From Mycolicibacter nonchromogenicus (lineage in GTDB: Bacteria > Actinomycetota > Actinomycetes > Mycobacteriales > Mycobacteriaceae), in NCBI RefSeq assembly GCF_002101775.1, contig NZ_LQPI01000057.1, positions 1-42,906 of the forward strand: a stretch of 42,906 nucleotides of DNA. Reading direction: 5' to 3'. Positions 16,769 through 26,600 of the stretch are shown piece by piece (the stretch's first letter is position 1; every line of letters begins with the position of its first letter). Below the pieces are notes generated by a model. It saw only the letters and a program-made list of their open reading frames with translations. It ran no database searches and had not been told where the DNA came from. The position numbers and the translations under genes are program-made.

Positions 16769-17737
16769 ATGCTGACCAAGCTCGTCGCCCCGATCGCGAT
16801 CGCCGGTTCGGTGGCCGGCGGGGTCCTGGCCGCCCCGGTGACCCACGCCGCGCATTTCGACGTGGACCTGCTGTCTGGCACCGCGTTCTTCATAGGTCCC
16901 ACGACGCTGTCGACGCCGTCGCCGACCTTCGCCCAGACCGCGGCCGATCTGTTCCTGCAGCCCTTGGGTTTTGACGGCGGTGAGGACTTGGACTCGTGTG
17001 TGGTCGGTGCCGGCGTGTGTGACGCCCCGCTGCGCATCCTGTCCACGCCGGCGCTGATCCAGCAGGGCCACAGCAGCTTCGTCGGCGCCGCCGAGATCGT
17101 CCGGGCGGTGCTCGCCGAACTCGATGCCAATCCGGATGCCTACGACGCCGAGAACCCGCTCTGGATCTTCGGCTGGTCGCAGGGCGCCACGGCCGGCTCC
17201 ATCGCGATGGCTCAGTTGGCCCACGAAGAAGTCGATCCCGAAGCGCTGCACTTCGTGTTCATCGGCAACCCGGTGGGCGCGGACACCGCCTCGCCGGGAG
17301 GGGACGAGCCCGGCTTCTTCGACGGCTCTCTGCTGGCAGGGGTTCAGACCCCGAACAACGCGTTCGCCGTGACCGACTACACCGTCCCCGGAGACCCCGT
17401 CACCGACCCCACCTCGACCTCGGCGTTGGGGCTGCTCTACGAACACATGATGTACCTGGGGCTGACGCCCGAGCAGGTGGCCAACAACACGACCAGCACC
17501 GACGGCTTGATCACCAACATCGACATCTCTGGTGAATTCGACCAGTTCGGCGCCTGGATCAACGCCTGGGCCCACGGGCTGGTGGACAGCGGCTGGTGGC
17601 AGGGCATCTTCTACTCCGTCGTGGCGGCGTTCTACAGCGCCTTCGGCAACATCGAGGACTTCTTCGGTGACTGGCTGGGCATCGACTGGGGCGGCGTGGA
17701 AGAGACCCTCGACTTCTGGTTCCCGACCGACGTCTGA
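16769..17737 (+). CDS. Secreted PE-PPE-domain serine hydrolase, second paralogue
   Basis: 322 residues with a signal peptide (VAPIAIAGSVAGGVLA, cleaved near THAAHF) and a PE-PPE alpha/beta hydrolase domain; nucleophile Ser137 in GWSQG, followed by ATAGSIAMAQLAHEEVDPEALHFVFIGNP. It differs from the paralogue at 9917-10894 mainly in a Gly/Asp-rich insert after the FIGNP motif. Start taken as the ATG at 16769 behind AAGGA; the adjoining GTG at 16766 is equally possible. Probably a lipid or cell-wall esterase acting outside the membrane. It faces away from the TetR-catabolic block that separates the two paralogues. Confidence 0.92.
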   Translation: MLTKLVAPIAIAGSVAGGVLAAPVTHAAHFDVDLLSGTAFFIGPTTLSTPSPTFAQTAADLFLQPLGFDGGEDLDSCVVGAGVCDAPLRILSTPALIQQGHSSFVGAAEIVRAVLAELDANPDAYDAENPLWIFGWSQGATAGSIAMAQLAHEEVDPEALHFVFIGNPVGADTASPGGDEPGFFDGSLLAGVQTPNNAFAVTDYTVPGDPVTDPTSTSALGLLYEHMMYLGLTPEQVANNTTSTDGLITNIDISGEFDQFGAWINAWAHGLVDSGWWQGIFYSVVAAFYSAFGNIEDFFGDWLGIDWGGVEETLDFWFPTDV

Positions 17738-17771
17738 CCCGCCCGTCGTGGCAGGTGGCTACCGTCATGGA

Positions 17772-19289
17772 GTGACCCTGCCGCGATCGCGCATGACCCG
17801 GGCCTGCGCCCTGGGCAGCGTCGCGCTGGTCCTCGGCGCGCTCCCGGCGTGCGGGCGCTCGCGGCAGCCGCCACCGCCGAGCAGCACCTCCGTTGCGGCA
17901 GCGCCTGCGATTCCGCGTGACGATGCGCCCTACCTGCCTCGCGAGGAGTTGGTGGCACCGGTCTCCGAGCTGATCAACGGCGCGATCGCGGCCCCCCGGT
18001 TACCGGGCGCGGTAGTGCGGATCGGGCACGCCAGCGCGGTCGTGTTCAGCCAAGCGTTCGGCGTGCGCAAACTCGACGGCGAACCCGGCCTGGACGGCTC
18101 GCCGGCCCCGGCCGAGCCGATGACCGAAGACACGATCTTCGACATCGCGTCATTGACGAAGTGCCTCGGCACGGCTGTTGCGGTCCTGCAACTGTATGAA
18201 CAGGGCCGAGTCGAGATCGACGAACCCGTGCAGACCTATCTGCCGGAGTTCAACGAGGCCAACGACCCGCGGCGTGCTCAGGTGACGTTGCGCATGCTGC
18301 TCACCCACACCTCGGGGATCGGTGGCGATCTGAGCCACCAGGGCCCGTGGGGACTGACCGCGGCCGACAAGGCCGGTGGTGTTCATCGGGCGCTGACCGC
18401 CCCGCTGGAGTTCGGCCCCGGCGAGCTGTTCCACTACTCCGACATCGGTTTCATCATCCTGGGCACGCTGGTCGAGACCCTGACCGGCCGCCCGCTGGAC
18501 AGCTACGTGCGCGACAACGTCTTTGCGCCGCTGGGCATGAGCGACACCCGCTACCTGCCCGCCACCAACGCCTGCGGCCCCCACCAGATCCGCGGAACCG
18601 CCGTTGCCGTCGACGCCGGCGCATCCGGTGACCATGACTGTCCGGCAGATGGCTGGCGCACAGAACTTCTGGCCCGCATCGCGCCGACCGCGCATGACGA
18701 AGACACCCCCGAGATCAATCCCGACTTCGACCAACTGCTGCGCGGCACCGTGCAGGACCCCACGGCACGCCGCATGGGCGGGGTGGCCGGCAGCGCGGGA
18801 GTGTTCTCGACGGCCGGCGATATCGGCCGATACGCCCAGGCCCTACTCGATCGACTCGCCGGGCGCCCGAGCCCGTTTCCGCTGCGGCGCTCCACCCTGG
18901 AGCTGATGACCACACCCCAGCAACCCGGGCACGACCCCGCCCAGGTGGTGGCCGCGAACGCCGCCGCGCAACAGGCGCTTGCGTCCTCGCCCAACAGGAC
19001 TGACCCCCTGCTCGCTGTGAGCTACCCGGCGATCGCCGGACAGGATCTCCGCGGTTTCGGCTGGGACATCGATACGCCCCACTCCCGGCCGCGCGGGATG
19101 GTCTTTCCGATCGGCAGCTTCGGGCACACCGGGTTCACCGGCGTCACGCTGTGGATCGACCCGGGCTCGGACAGCTACGTGATCGTGCTGGCCAACGTGA
19201 TCCACCAGCGCGGCGGTCCGCCCATCGCCGGGCTCAGCGGCGACGTGGCCACCGTGACCGGCCGGGCGCTGCACCTGTACGGGAATTGA
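17772..19289 (+). CDS. Beta-lactamase-fold serine hydrolase, likely lipoprotein
   Basis: About 505 residues of the class C beta-lactamase/DD-peptidase/esterase family. Active-site motifs: SLTK with Ser127 and Lys130, YSD with Tyr222 (family YxN), and HTGFTG near the C-terminus in place of KTG. An N-terminal hydrophobic stretch ends LPAC, a possible lipobox, followed by a Pro/Ser-rich tether, so the enzyme is probably anchored outside the membrane. Start uncertain: GTG 17772 gives a basic n-region; ATG 17793 is the alternative. It starts 34 bp after the PE-PPE hydrolase and may be co-transcribed with it. Family members range from peptidoglycan hydrolases to esterases; substrate unknown. Confidence 0.9.
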   Translation: MTLPRSRMTRACALGSVALVLGALPACGRSRQPPPPSSTSVAAAPAIPRDDAPYLPREELVAPVSELINGAIAAPRLPGAVVRIGHASAVVFSQAFGVRKLDGEPGLDGSPAPAEPMTEDTIFDIASLTKCLGTAVAVLQLYEQGRVEIDEPVQTYLPEFNEANDPRRAQVTLRMLLTHTSGIGGDLSHQGPWGLTAADKAGGVHRALTAPLEFGPGELFHYSDIGFIILGTLVETLTGRPLDSYVRDNVFAPLGMSDTRYLPATNACGPHQIRGTAVAVDAGASGDHDCPADGWRTELLARIAPTAHDEDTPEINPDFDQLLRGTVQDPTARRMGGVAGSAGVFSTAGDIGRYAQALLDRLAGRPSPFPLRRSTLELMTTPQQPGHDPAQVVAANAAAQQALASSPNRTDPLLAVSYPAIAGQDLRGFGWDIDTPHSRPRGMVFPIGSFGHTGFTGVTLWIDPGSDSYVIVLANVIHQRGGPPIAGLSGDVATVTGRALHLYGN

Positions 19290-19294
19290 GATCC

Positions 19295-19300
19295 GATAAT
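19295..19300 (+). promoter_or_regulatory. -10 box for a leaderless CobW-family message
   Basis: GATAAT lies six bases before the only suitable in-frame start (GTG 19307) of the next gene and five bases after the stop of the serine hydrolase. The ATG created at 19299 is out of frame. No ribosome binding site is present, so leaderless transcription is the simplest reading. No clear -35 was seen. Confidence 0.45.
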
Positions 19301-19306
19301 GGCCGG

Positions 19307-20320
19307 GTGGTCGACCGCAACACTCCCGCGATCCCCGTCATCGCGCTGACGGGCCATCTCGGGGCGGGCAAGACCACCCTGCTCAACCATGTGCTGCGGG
19401 CACCGGGTGCCCGAATCGGCGTCATTATCAACGACTTCGGCGAACTCAACGTCGACGCCGGCCTGGTCACCGGCCAGGTCGACGAGCCGGTGTCGATCGC
19501 CGGCGGATGCATCTGCCATCTGCCGGACGAAGGCGGGCTCGACGAGGCACTGGAGAAACTGGCCGACCCGAAGCTGGCGCTCGACGCGATCATCATCGAG
19601 GCAAGTGGGGTGGCCGAGCCCGCGGACGTGTCACGGGTCATCCGGTTCAGCGGGGTGGAACGGATCCGCCACGGTGGTGTCGTCGACGTCATCGACGCGG
19701 CGGAACACTTCAACACGGTCGACACCGCCGCGGCCCCGCCCCAGCGCTACGGCGTGGCCTCCCTGGTGGTGGTCAACAAGCTGGATCGGATCGCCGAGGA
19801 GGCTCGCGACGAGACCCTCCGCCGGATCGAAGCCCGGGTGCGCGAACTCAATCCGCATGCGCACGTGGTGGGCGCTATGGCCGGACGGGTGGATCCCCGG
19901 TTGCTCTACGACGTCAGCGACGGCGACGCCGCCGGGCAGCTGTCGTTTCGGGAGCTGCTTCTCGACGGCGATGCTCACCACGAGCACACGCACGCTGACT
20001 CCGTCACGGTGGTCGGCGACGGCGCTGTGGATCCGGGGCCGCTGATCGACCTGCTCGAACAGCCGCCGCGGGGCGTCTACCGGATCAAGGGCACCGTCGC
20101 CGTCGGCAAGCGTCGCTATCTGGTCAACGTCGTCGGCACATCTGTGCACGTGGTGACCGCGCCGCCGGGATCAGGCCCGAGTCATCTGGTCGCGATCGGC
20201 ACGGACCTCGACACCGCCGATGTTCGCGCGCGCCTGGAAGTAGCGCTGCGGCCGGCCCCGGAGAAGGTGGCCGCCGCCGGTATGCGGCGCTTGCAGCGGT
20301 TGCGGCAGTACAGCATTTAG
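19307..20320 (+). CDS. CobW/G3E-family GTPase
   Basis: 337 residues of the COG0523 family of metallochaperone GTPases. Seen: Walker A GHLGAGKTTLLN, INDFGELNVD, the metal-binding motif GGCICHL (family GCxCC; here the last Cys is His), IIEASGVAEPADV, VVNKLDRI as NKxD, a His-rich stretch HHEHTHAD before the C-terminal CobW_C domain (GVYRIKGTVAVGKRRY). These proteins insert or deliver zinc, cobalt or nickel; which metal is unknown, and no zinc-regulator site was seen. GTG start, leaderless. Convergent with the DUF1348 gene, 13 bp apart. Confidence 0.92.
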   Translation: MVDRNTPAIPVIALTGHLGAGKTTLLNHVLRAPGARIGVIINDFGELNVDAGLVTGQVDEPVSIAGGCICHLPDEGGLDEALEKLADPKLALDAIIIEASGVAEPADVSRVIRFSGVERIRHGGVVDVIDAAEHFNTVDTAAAPPQRYGVASLVVVNKLDRIAEEARDETLRRIEARVRELNPHAHVVGAMAGRVDPRLLYDVSDGDAAGQLSFRELLLDGDAHHEHTHADSVTVVGDGAVDPGPLIDLLEQPPRGVYRIKGTVAVGKRRYLVNVVGTSVHVVTAPPGSGPSHLVAIGTDLDTADVRARLEVALRPAPEKVAAAGMRRLQRLRQYSI

Positions 20321-20333
20321 TGGGTAGCCGCGC

Positions 20334-20804
20334 TCACAGGCCCAAGTCACTGAGTCCGGGGTGATCGTCCGGCCGAAAGCCTGCCCTGTCCCAGTGAAAG
20401 AGTCGGTCGGCCTCGGTGATCGCGACGTCGTTGATGCTGGCATGGCGAGTCTTCATCAGCCCGTCGCTGTCGAACTCCCAGTTCTCATTCCCGTAGGCCC
20501 GGAACCAGCGCCCCTCGGCGTCGTGGTACTCGTAGGCGAACCGCACGGCGATCCGCTCATCGCCGAACGCCCACAGTTCCTTGATCAACCGGTAGTCCAG
20601 CTCGGTCGCCCACTTGTCGCGCAGGAACTCCACGATCTGTTCGCGGCCGCTTAGGAATGTGGAGCGGTTGCGCCACCGGCTGTCCGGCGTGTAGCCCAAC
20701 GCGACCCGCTCCGGATCGCGGGTGTTCCAGAGGTTTTCGCCGGCGCGGACCTTGGCGGTTGCCGTCTCCCGGGTGAAGGGAGGGACCAGCGGGGAGGTGC
20801 TCAT
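20334..20804 (-). CDS. NTF2-like DUF1348 family protein
   Basis: 156 residues, full length for DUF1348, a small NTF2-fold family of unknown function that is widespread in proteobacteria and actinobacteria. Signature stretches: [42 protein letters not shown], and [28 protein letters not shown] at 20804 with TAGGAG at good spacing. It follows the alpha/beta hydrolase gene by 15 bp and is probably the second gene of that operon. No catalytic residues can be named. Confidence 0.92.
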   Translation of the reverse strand: MSTSPLVPPFTRETATAKVRAGENLWNTRDPERVALGYTPDSRWRNRSTFLSGREQIVEFLRDKWATELDYRLIKELWAFGDERIAVRFAYEYHDAEGRWFRAYGNENWEFDSDGLMKTRHASINDVAITEADRLFHWDRAGFRPDDHPGLSDLGL

Positions 20805-20819
20805 CGTCGGCTCCTAGGG

Positions 20820-21644
20820 CTAAGCCTGCAGAAACGCCAGCAGGTCTGCGTTGATGGTGTCGGCGTGTGTGGTGGGCATGCCGTGCGGAAACCCGCTGTA
20901 GGACTTCAATGTTCCGTTCTGCAGCAATGCTGCGGACTTCGGACCCGAGGCGACGTACGGCACGATCTGGTCGTCCTTGCTGTGCATCACCAGCGTCGGA
21001 ATGGTGATCTTCTTGAGGTCCTCGGTGAAGTCGGTCTGGGAGAACACGACGATCCCGTCGTAGTGCGACAGCGCGTCGCCCATCATCCCTTGGCACCACC
21101 AGTTCTCGATGATCGCTTCCGACGGCTCGACACCCGGCTGGTCGTAGTTGTAGAACGGGCCCGCGGGCAACGCCCGGTAGAACTCGGATCGGTTGGCCGC
21201 GAGCTGGGCCTGCAGATCGTCGAACACCGACTTCGGGAGTCCTTCGGGATTGGCCTCGGTCTGCACCATCAATGGCGGCACGGCCGAGATCAACGCGGCC
21301 TTCGCTGCTCGGCCTTCGCCGTGGCGGCCCAGGTAGCGGACCACCTCGCCGCCGCCGGTCGAGTGCCCCACATGGATGACGTCGTGCAGGTCGAGGTGCT
21401 CCACCACCGCGAGCAAGTCGTCGGCGTAATGGTCGGCGTCGTGGCCGTCGGGGGTCTGCGTCGAGCGCCCGTGGCCGCGCCGGTCGTGCGCTATGACGCG
21501 ATACCCGTGCTGCAGGAAGAAGAGCATCTGGTTGTCCCAGTCGTCAGACGACAGCGGCCAGCCGTGACTGAAAACGATCGGCTGACCCGAACCCCAGTCC
21601 TTGTAGAAGATCTCCACTCCGTCAGCGGTGGTGACTGTGGGCAT
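20820..21644 (-). CDS. Alpha/beta hydrolase, chloroperoxidase-like
   Basis: 274 residues, the size of the cofactor-free haloperoxidase/esterase group. Catalytic triad visible: Ser95 in VGHSTGGGE, Asp in HSKDDQIVP, His in [12 protein letters not shown]; oxyanion region [12 protein letters not shown]. These enzymes are usually esterases with perhydrolase side activity. ATG at 21644 follows GAGGAG by five bases. First gene of a two-gene unit with the DUF1348 protein. Substrate unknown. Confidence 0.94.
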   Translation of the reverse strand: MPTVTTADGVEIFYKDWGSGQPIVFSHGWPLSSDDWDNQMLFFLQHGYRVIAHDRRGHGRSTQTPDGHDADHYADDLLAVVEHLDLHDVIHVGHSTGGGEVVRYLGRHGEGRAAKAALISAVPPLMVQTEANPEGLPKSVFDDLQAQLAANRSEFYRALPAGPFYNYDQPGVEPSEAIIENWWCQGMMGDALSHYDGIVVFSQTDFTEDLKKITIPTLVMHSKDDQIVPYVASGPKSAALLQNGTLKSYSGFPHGMPTTHADTINADLLAFLQA

Positions 21645-21768
21645 GTCGACTCCTCAGGCCGGCCCGGTGCCCGGGCATCAAGTAGGGCTCATCAGGGGCT
21701 CGCCTTTGAGCATCAGGCTCGACGGTAGCCGCTGCGGTGCGTTTGCCCTGGGGCTTTCCCAGCCCGTG

Positions 21769-21835
21769 TCGACCCGGAATCTGGCGACGCGCTCAGCGCG
21801 TGTCGTGCAGCCCAATTCCGGCTCGGCGACAGCGG
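21769..21835. repeat. Hairpin-forming intergenic repeat, copy 1
   Basis: About 67 bp repeated 150 bp downstream. The core (21774-21821, 48 bp) begins CCGGAAT and ends with its reverse complement ATTCCGG; inside it ACGCGC-TCA-GCGCGT forms a second short stem. This looks like a REP-type dispersed element of the kind found between genes in mycobacteria; copy number elsewhere cannot be seen here. Confidence 0.7.
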
Positions 21836-21918
21836 GTGCGGCAGCGACAGCCACCACCCCACCGGCCACACCTCCACCACGCACCCCGGCAGCCCCGTGT
21901 GTTTCCGCGCCCCACCGT

Positions 21919-21985
21919 CGAGCCGGAATCTTGCGACGCGCCCGCCGCGTGTCGTGTAGCCAAATTCCGGCTCGGCAACAGCGGG
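21919..21985. repeat. Hairpin-forming intergenic repeat, copy 2
   Basis: Same layout as copy 1: CCGGAAT at 21924-21930 and ATTCCGG at 21965-21971, also a 48-bp core, with about 10 base differences over 67 bp. The equal core length with scattered changes shows that spacing is conserved while sequence drifts. Confidence 0.7.
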
Positions 21986-22082
21986 CGGGGCGCGAAACCC
22001 GACCAAGTGCGTGCCATCGGGTGTAGGCAAGTGACTGGTTCCCCCTGGCCAGGCGCAGTAATGTCATCGCGGTGCGCTTTGT

Positions 22083-22099
22083 CGCCGCGGGGGGCGGCG
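22083..22099 (+). promoter_or_regulatory. GC hairpin in the leader of eccB2
   Basis: CGCCGC and GCGGCG separated by five G bases, 38 bases before the eccB2 ATG. If transcribed it is a stable stem-loop upstream of the ribosome binding site. Whether it regulates translation is not known. Confidence 0.35.
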
Positions 22100-22136
22100 C
22101 AGCATCACCGAGCGTGCGTGGTGAGGGGAACAGAGC

Positions 22137-23636
22137 ATGCCGCTGAGTCTGTCGAACCGGGACCAGAACTCCGGTCACCTGTTCTACAACCGACGACTGC
22201 GCGCCGCCACCACCAAATTCTCGGTGCGAATGAAGCACGACGACCGCAAGCAGACCGCCGCGATCGTGCTCTCGATCGTGCTGATCTTCATCGGCATGGG
22301 TTGGATGCTGCTGCTGAACGTGTTACGTCCGGCCGGGATCGTGCGGACATCGTCGATCGTCGGCGACCGCGACTCCGGCGCGATCTACGCCCGCATCGAT
22401 GGGCGGCTGTACCCGGCGCTCAACATCACCTCCGCCCGACTGGCGGTCGGTCACGCCGAGCTGCCCACCTGGGTCAAACCCGCCGAGATCGCCAAGTTTC
22501 CGACCGGGCCTACGATCGGAATTCCCGGCGCACCAACATCGTTGGTCGCCAACACCGATGCCCCCTCGGCGTGGGCGGTCTGCGACACCGCGGCCTCCCC
22601 GCGCCGTGCCGAGCCACCCGTGGTGACCTCCATCGCGGGCCCGTTGAGCCAGGCCGGACGCGCCGCACCATTGGCCCCGGGCGCGGCAGTGCTGACCCGC
22701 TTCCAGGGCGCCACGTATGTCATCTGGGGCGGCAAGCGATCCCAGGTGGATCCCGCCGATCGGGCGATCACGCTGAGCCTCGGCATCGACCCGGGCGTCA
22801 CCGTTCCGGTGGAGATGTCGCGGGCACTGTTCGACGCGCTGCCAAGCACCGAACCGCTGCGAGTCCCGGTGATTCCCCTGGCGGGCACGCCGTCGCAGTG
22901 GGTGCCCGGGTCCCAGGTCGGGGCGGTGCTGGAGACCCGCACGGCCGGCGGCGGCTCCCAGTTCTATGTGCTGCTGCCCGAGGGAGTCCAGAAGATCACC
23001 AGCTTCGTGGCCGACCTGATTCGCAGCGCGAACTCCTTCGGGTCCGTGGCGCCCCTGGTAATCAGCCCGGACAAGCTGATCAACATCCCGGAAGTGGGCA
23101 CGCTGCCCGTCGAGTACTACCCGAACAGCACGCTGAAGTTCGTCGACACGACCGCCAATCCAACGACGTGCGTCGCTTGGGAGAAGGCTTCCGGCGACCG
23201 GCAGGCGCGGATAACCCTGTTCAGCGGGCGCGGCCTGCCGGTGTCACCGGCGATGGACAGTCGGATCGTCAAGTTGGTTCGCGATGACCGCAGCCCCACC
23301 TCGGTGGTGGCCAACGAGGTACTGGTGCTGCCGGGCGCAACCAATTTCGTCACCTCGACCAGTGAACTGCTCGACTCCGACTCGCGCGAAACCCTGTTCT
23401 GGGTATCACCCAACGGTGTGCGATTCGGGATCGCCGCCGAGAGCGAGACCCTGCGGGGCCTCGGCCTGGATCCCGGCTCGGCGCAGCAGGCGCCGTGGCC
23501 GTTGTTGCGCACCTTCGCGACCGGTCCGGAACTGTCACGGCATGCCGCGCTGCTGGCCCGCGACACCGTGACCTCGGCCGGCGCGGTGCAACCGGTGGTC
23601 CCCAACAATCAGCAGGGCCTACCGGGAGGGCACTGA
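22137..23636 (+). CDS. eccB2: ESX-2 membrane component EccB
   Basis: 499 residues, as in other EccB proteins. EccB is a single-pass inner membrane subunit of the type VII secretion complex with a large periplasmic domain of repeats. Seen: cytosolic N-terminus MPLSLSNRDQNSGHLFYNRRL (family signature SGHxFxxRR), one transmembrane helix at about 40-62, then the periplasmic part with a pair of Cys (AVCDTA, TTCVAW) that form the family's disulfide. First gene of a 12-gene operon; eccC2 follows after 4 bp. The gene order assigns the locus to ESX-2. Confidence 0.96.
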   Translation: MPLSLSNRDQNSGHLFYNRRLRAATTKFSVRMKHDDRKQTAAIVLSIVLIFIGMGWMLLLNVLRPAGIVRTSSIVGDRDSGAIYARIDGRLYPALNITSARLAVGHAELPTWVKPAEIAKFPTGPTIGIPGAPTSLVANTDAPSAWAVCDTAASPRRAEPPVVTSIAGPLSQAGRAAPLAPGAAVLTRFQGATYVIWGGKRSQVDPADRAITLSLGIDPGVTVPVEMSRALFDALPSTEPLRVPVIPLAGTPSQWVPGSQVGAVLETRTAGGGSQFYVLLPEGVQKITSFVADLIRSANSFGSVAPLVISPDKLINIPEVGTLPVEYYPNSTLKFVDTTANPTTCVAWEKASGDRQARITLFSGRGLPVSPAMDSRIVKLVRDDRSPTSVVANEVLVLPGATNFVTSTSELLDSDSRETLFWVSPNGVRFGIAAESETLRGLGLDPGSAQQAPWPLLRTFATGPELSRHAALLARDTVTSAGAVQPVVPNNQQGLPGGH

Positions 23637-23640
23637 GGCG

Positions 23641-26600
23641 ATGTCCAAGCGCGCATTCGTTCCGGTCCGTCTTCAGGTTCCCGAACCCAGGCCGGTGCGG
23701 GTGGCTCCCCGCGCACCGGACGCCCTTCCCGAACGGGAGCCACGCAACCTATGGGTGATGATCGGCATGCCCGCGCTGATCGTCGCGCTGATCGGCACCA
23801 TCGTCATGCTCTACGTCTCCGGGGTGCGCAGCTTGGGCTCGGGCATGTTCCCCATGGTGGGCATGGCGGGTCTGGGCATGCTGATGTTCTCCGGGCGATT
23901 CGGGCGGGCCCGCAAGATCAGCTGGGGCGAGCAGGAAAAGAATCGGCGCAGCTATCTGCGAACTCTCGACGGGGAGCGCGACGAAATCCAGAAGGCGGTC
24001 TGCGCCCAACGCAGATCCCAGGAACTGGTGCACTCCACTCCGCAGAGCCTTGGCGCGGTCATCGGCGGGCCGCAGATGTGGGAACGCCGTCGCTCCGATG
24101 TGGACTTTCTGGACGTGCGGATGGGTGTCGGCGTGCAGCATGCCCCGGACTCCGTGCTGTCGGTGCAGTGGCCGGAGATCCCCATCGACGAGGAGTTGGA
24201 GCCGGTCACCGGCCAGGCGTTGCGCGACTTCATCCTCGAACAGCGCAAGATCCGCGACATCGCGAAGGTGGTCAACCTGCGCTCCCGCCCGGGCTTCAGC
24301 TTCATCGGCGAGGACCTCGACGCAGTCCGCTCACTGCTGCGTTCCATGCTGAGCGGGCTGGCGGTATTTCACAATCCGCTCGACATCAAATTGATGGTGG
24401 TGACCCGGCACCCCGAGCTGTGGTCCTGGATGGTCTGGCTCCCGCATAACCAACACGATGAGCTGTTCGACGCCTGCGGATGGCGGCGCCTGGTCTTCAC
24501 CAGCCCCACCGAACTCGAGGCGACGCTCGGCGCCGACCTGCATATGAAAGGCAAGCGCGGCGCCTGGCGGGCGCCTTCGTCGCCGAGTCCCACCACCATG
24601 GGATCGGCGTTGGAAACCGGCACCGATGGCCACGATCTGGGTCCGCACTGGGTGATCGTCGACGACAACACCGGCAGCCCCGAGGCCTGGGAGAGCGTTG
24701 TCGGGCGGGTCGGGAAGGAAGGCATCACCGTGCTGCGGGTGGCATCCCGGCCGGGTGCCGGTGTCGGATTCGCCCGCGAGGAGATCTTCGAGGTGATCGG
24801 CCAACCGGCCCACCGCGGCACCGACCCCGCAGCGCGGCCCATGCTGCGCGCCGGCGGCAAATTCTTCGCCCACGCCGATCAGCTGTCGGTGCCGCGCGCC
24901 TACCGCTACGCGCGGGCGATGGCCCGCTGGTCCCCGACGGCCAGTGTTGACGTCGCCGACGCGGGCAGCGGCGCTGTCGAGCTGTTACGCGCACTGGGGA
25001 TCGATGACGCGCGCGAGCTGAACGTCGACCGGTTGTGGGCCGAGCGGCGCAGTCGCGGCGACGAGCGCTGGGCTGAGATCCCCGTCGGCGCCAAGCCCAA
25101 TGGTGAGTTGCAGAACGTGGTGCTGCGCGCAAAAGACTTCGGCGGCTTCGGGTTCCACTCCGTGGTGATCGGCACCAGCGGCTCAGGCAAGTCGGAGTTC
25201 TTCCTGTCCCTGGTCTACGGCATCGCGCTGACCCACTCGCCGGAGACCTTCAATGTGATCTTCGTGGACATGAAGTTCGAGTCCGCGGCCCAGGACATCC
25301 TCGGCATCCCGCACGTGTCGGCGGCACTGTCCAACCTCGGCAAAGACGAACGGCACCTCGCCGAACGGATGCGCCGGGCCATCGACGGTGAGATCGCCCG
25401 ACGCTACCGCCTGTTCAACTCGGTCGGGGCACGCGATGCCAACGACTACGAGGAAATCCGGCTGGCCGGCCGGGACCTGGAGCCGGTGCCGATCCTGCTG
25501 GTGGTGATCGACGAATACCTCGAGCTGTTCCAGAACCATCCCAAATGGATCGACCTGATCATCCACATCGGTCAGGAAGGTCGCGGCGCCAACGTCTTCT
25601 TTATGCTCGGGGGACAGCGTCTGGACCTGTCGTCGTTGCAGAAAGTCAAGTCCAACATCGCTTTCCGGGTCGCACTGCGCGCCGAGTCCGGTGACGACAG
25701 CCGCGAGGTGATCGGCTCGGATGCCGCGTATCACCTGCCGTCGAAGGAGAACGGGTTCGGTCTTCTGAAGGTTGGCCCCCGCGACCTGGACCCGTTCCGC
25801 TGTTTCTACCTCTCTGCTCCGTTCGTCGTCCCCAAGCGCAAGACGTCGACGGCCAAGACCTTTGACATGACCCTGACCAAGCCGCGGTTGTACACCTGGC
25901 AGTACCAGCCGCTTGATGAGGCGGACGCACAAGCGCTGCAGGATATTTCGGCCACTGATGCCGAACCGGACGAATTCCTTCTGCACGCCGACGGCTTCAA
26001 GAAGAAGAAGATCGTCGACGTACTGCGGGAGTCCCTGATCGCCGCCGACCGCAAGGCCCCCCACCTGCCGTGGCTGCCCCCGTTGGAGGTCTCCGAGCCG
26101 GTAGACGAGTTGGTGGCGCGGTATCGCGGCAAGCCGTGGGACATCGACTACGGCCGCAACCCCGGGCTGGTGTGGCCGCTGGCCGTCAAGGACATCCCCG
26201 AGGACGCCCAGCAGTTGGTTCACTGTGTCGACGTGTTGCGCAGCAACGTCATGGTGGTGGGGGCCAAGAGCCGCGGCAAGACGACGACGCTGATGACACT
26301 GATGTGTTCGGCGGCGCTGATGTACTCCCCGGCGCGGCTGACGTTTTTCTGCGTTGGCGGCGCCACGCTGGGCTATGCCGAGACTCTGCCGCATGTGGCC
26401 GACATCGTCTCGCCGGCCGACCGCGAGGGCGTGGAGCGCACCGTGGCGACCATGGCCGCGCTGATCAGCGCCCGGCAGGACTCCTTCCGGCGCGACAAGA
26501 TCGACATCAACGAATTCCGGGCGCGGCGCTTCGGTTCCGGCGAGGATGGCCTCGCGGGCACCGATCCCAATGATCCGTACGGTGACGTGTTCCTTGTCGT

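Larger units (their letters stand above)
21645..22136. other. 492-bp gene-free stretch upstream of the ESX-2 operon
   Basis: No convincing gene on either strand: open frames here are short and built on repeats. It holds two copies of a 67-bp hairpin-forming repeat (21769-21835, 21919-21985), then the leader of the ESX-2 operon. TAATGT at 22059-22064 fits a -10 box without a clear -35 and would give a leader of about 70 bases; CGCCGC-5-GCGGCG at 22083-22099 would fold just before the eccB2 ribosome site (GAGGGGA). Confidence 0.6.

Noticed and set aside
9917..17737. The two hydrolases as true PE or PPE secretion substrates
   Set aside because: Each starts with a Sec signal peptide and has only the PE-PPE C-terminal hydrolase domain, with no PE or PPE helical domain.
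21769..21985. A CRISPR-like or riboswitch reading of the twin repeats
   Set aside because: Only two copies, each longer than a CRISPR repeat with its own internal symmetry, and no cas genes; no known riboswitch core.
21660..22030. Short protein genes in the repeat region before eccB2
   Set aside because: The frames on both strands owe their length to the repeated sequence, lack ribosome sites and give similar peptides from each repeat.
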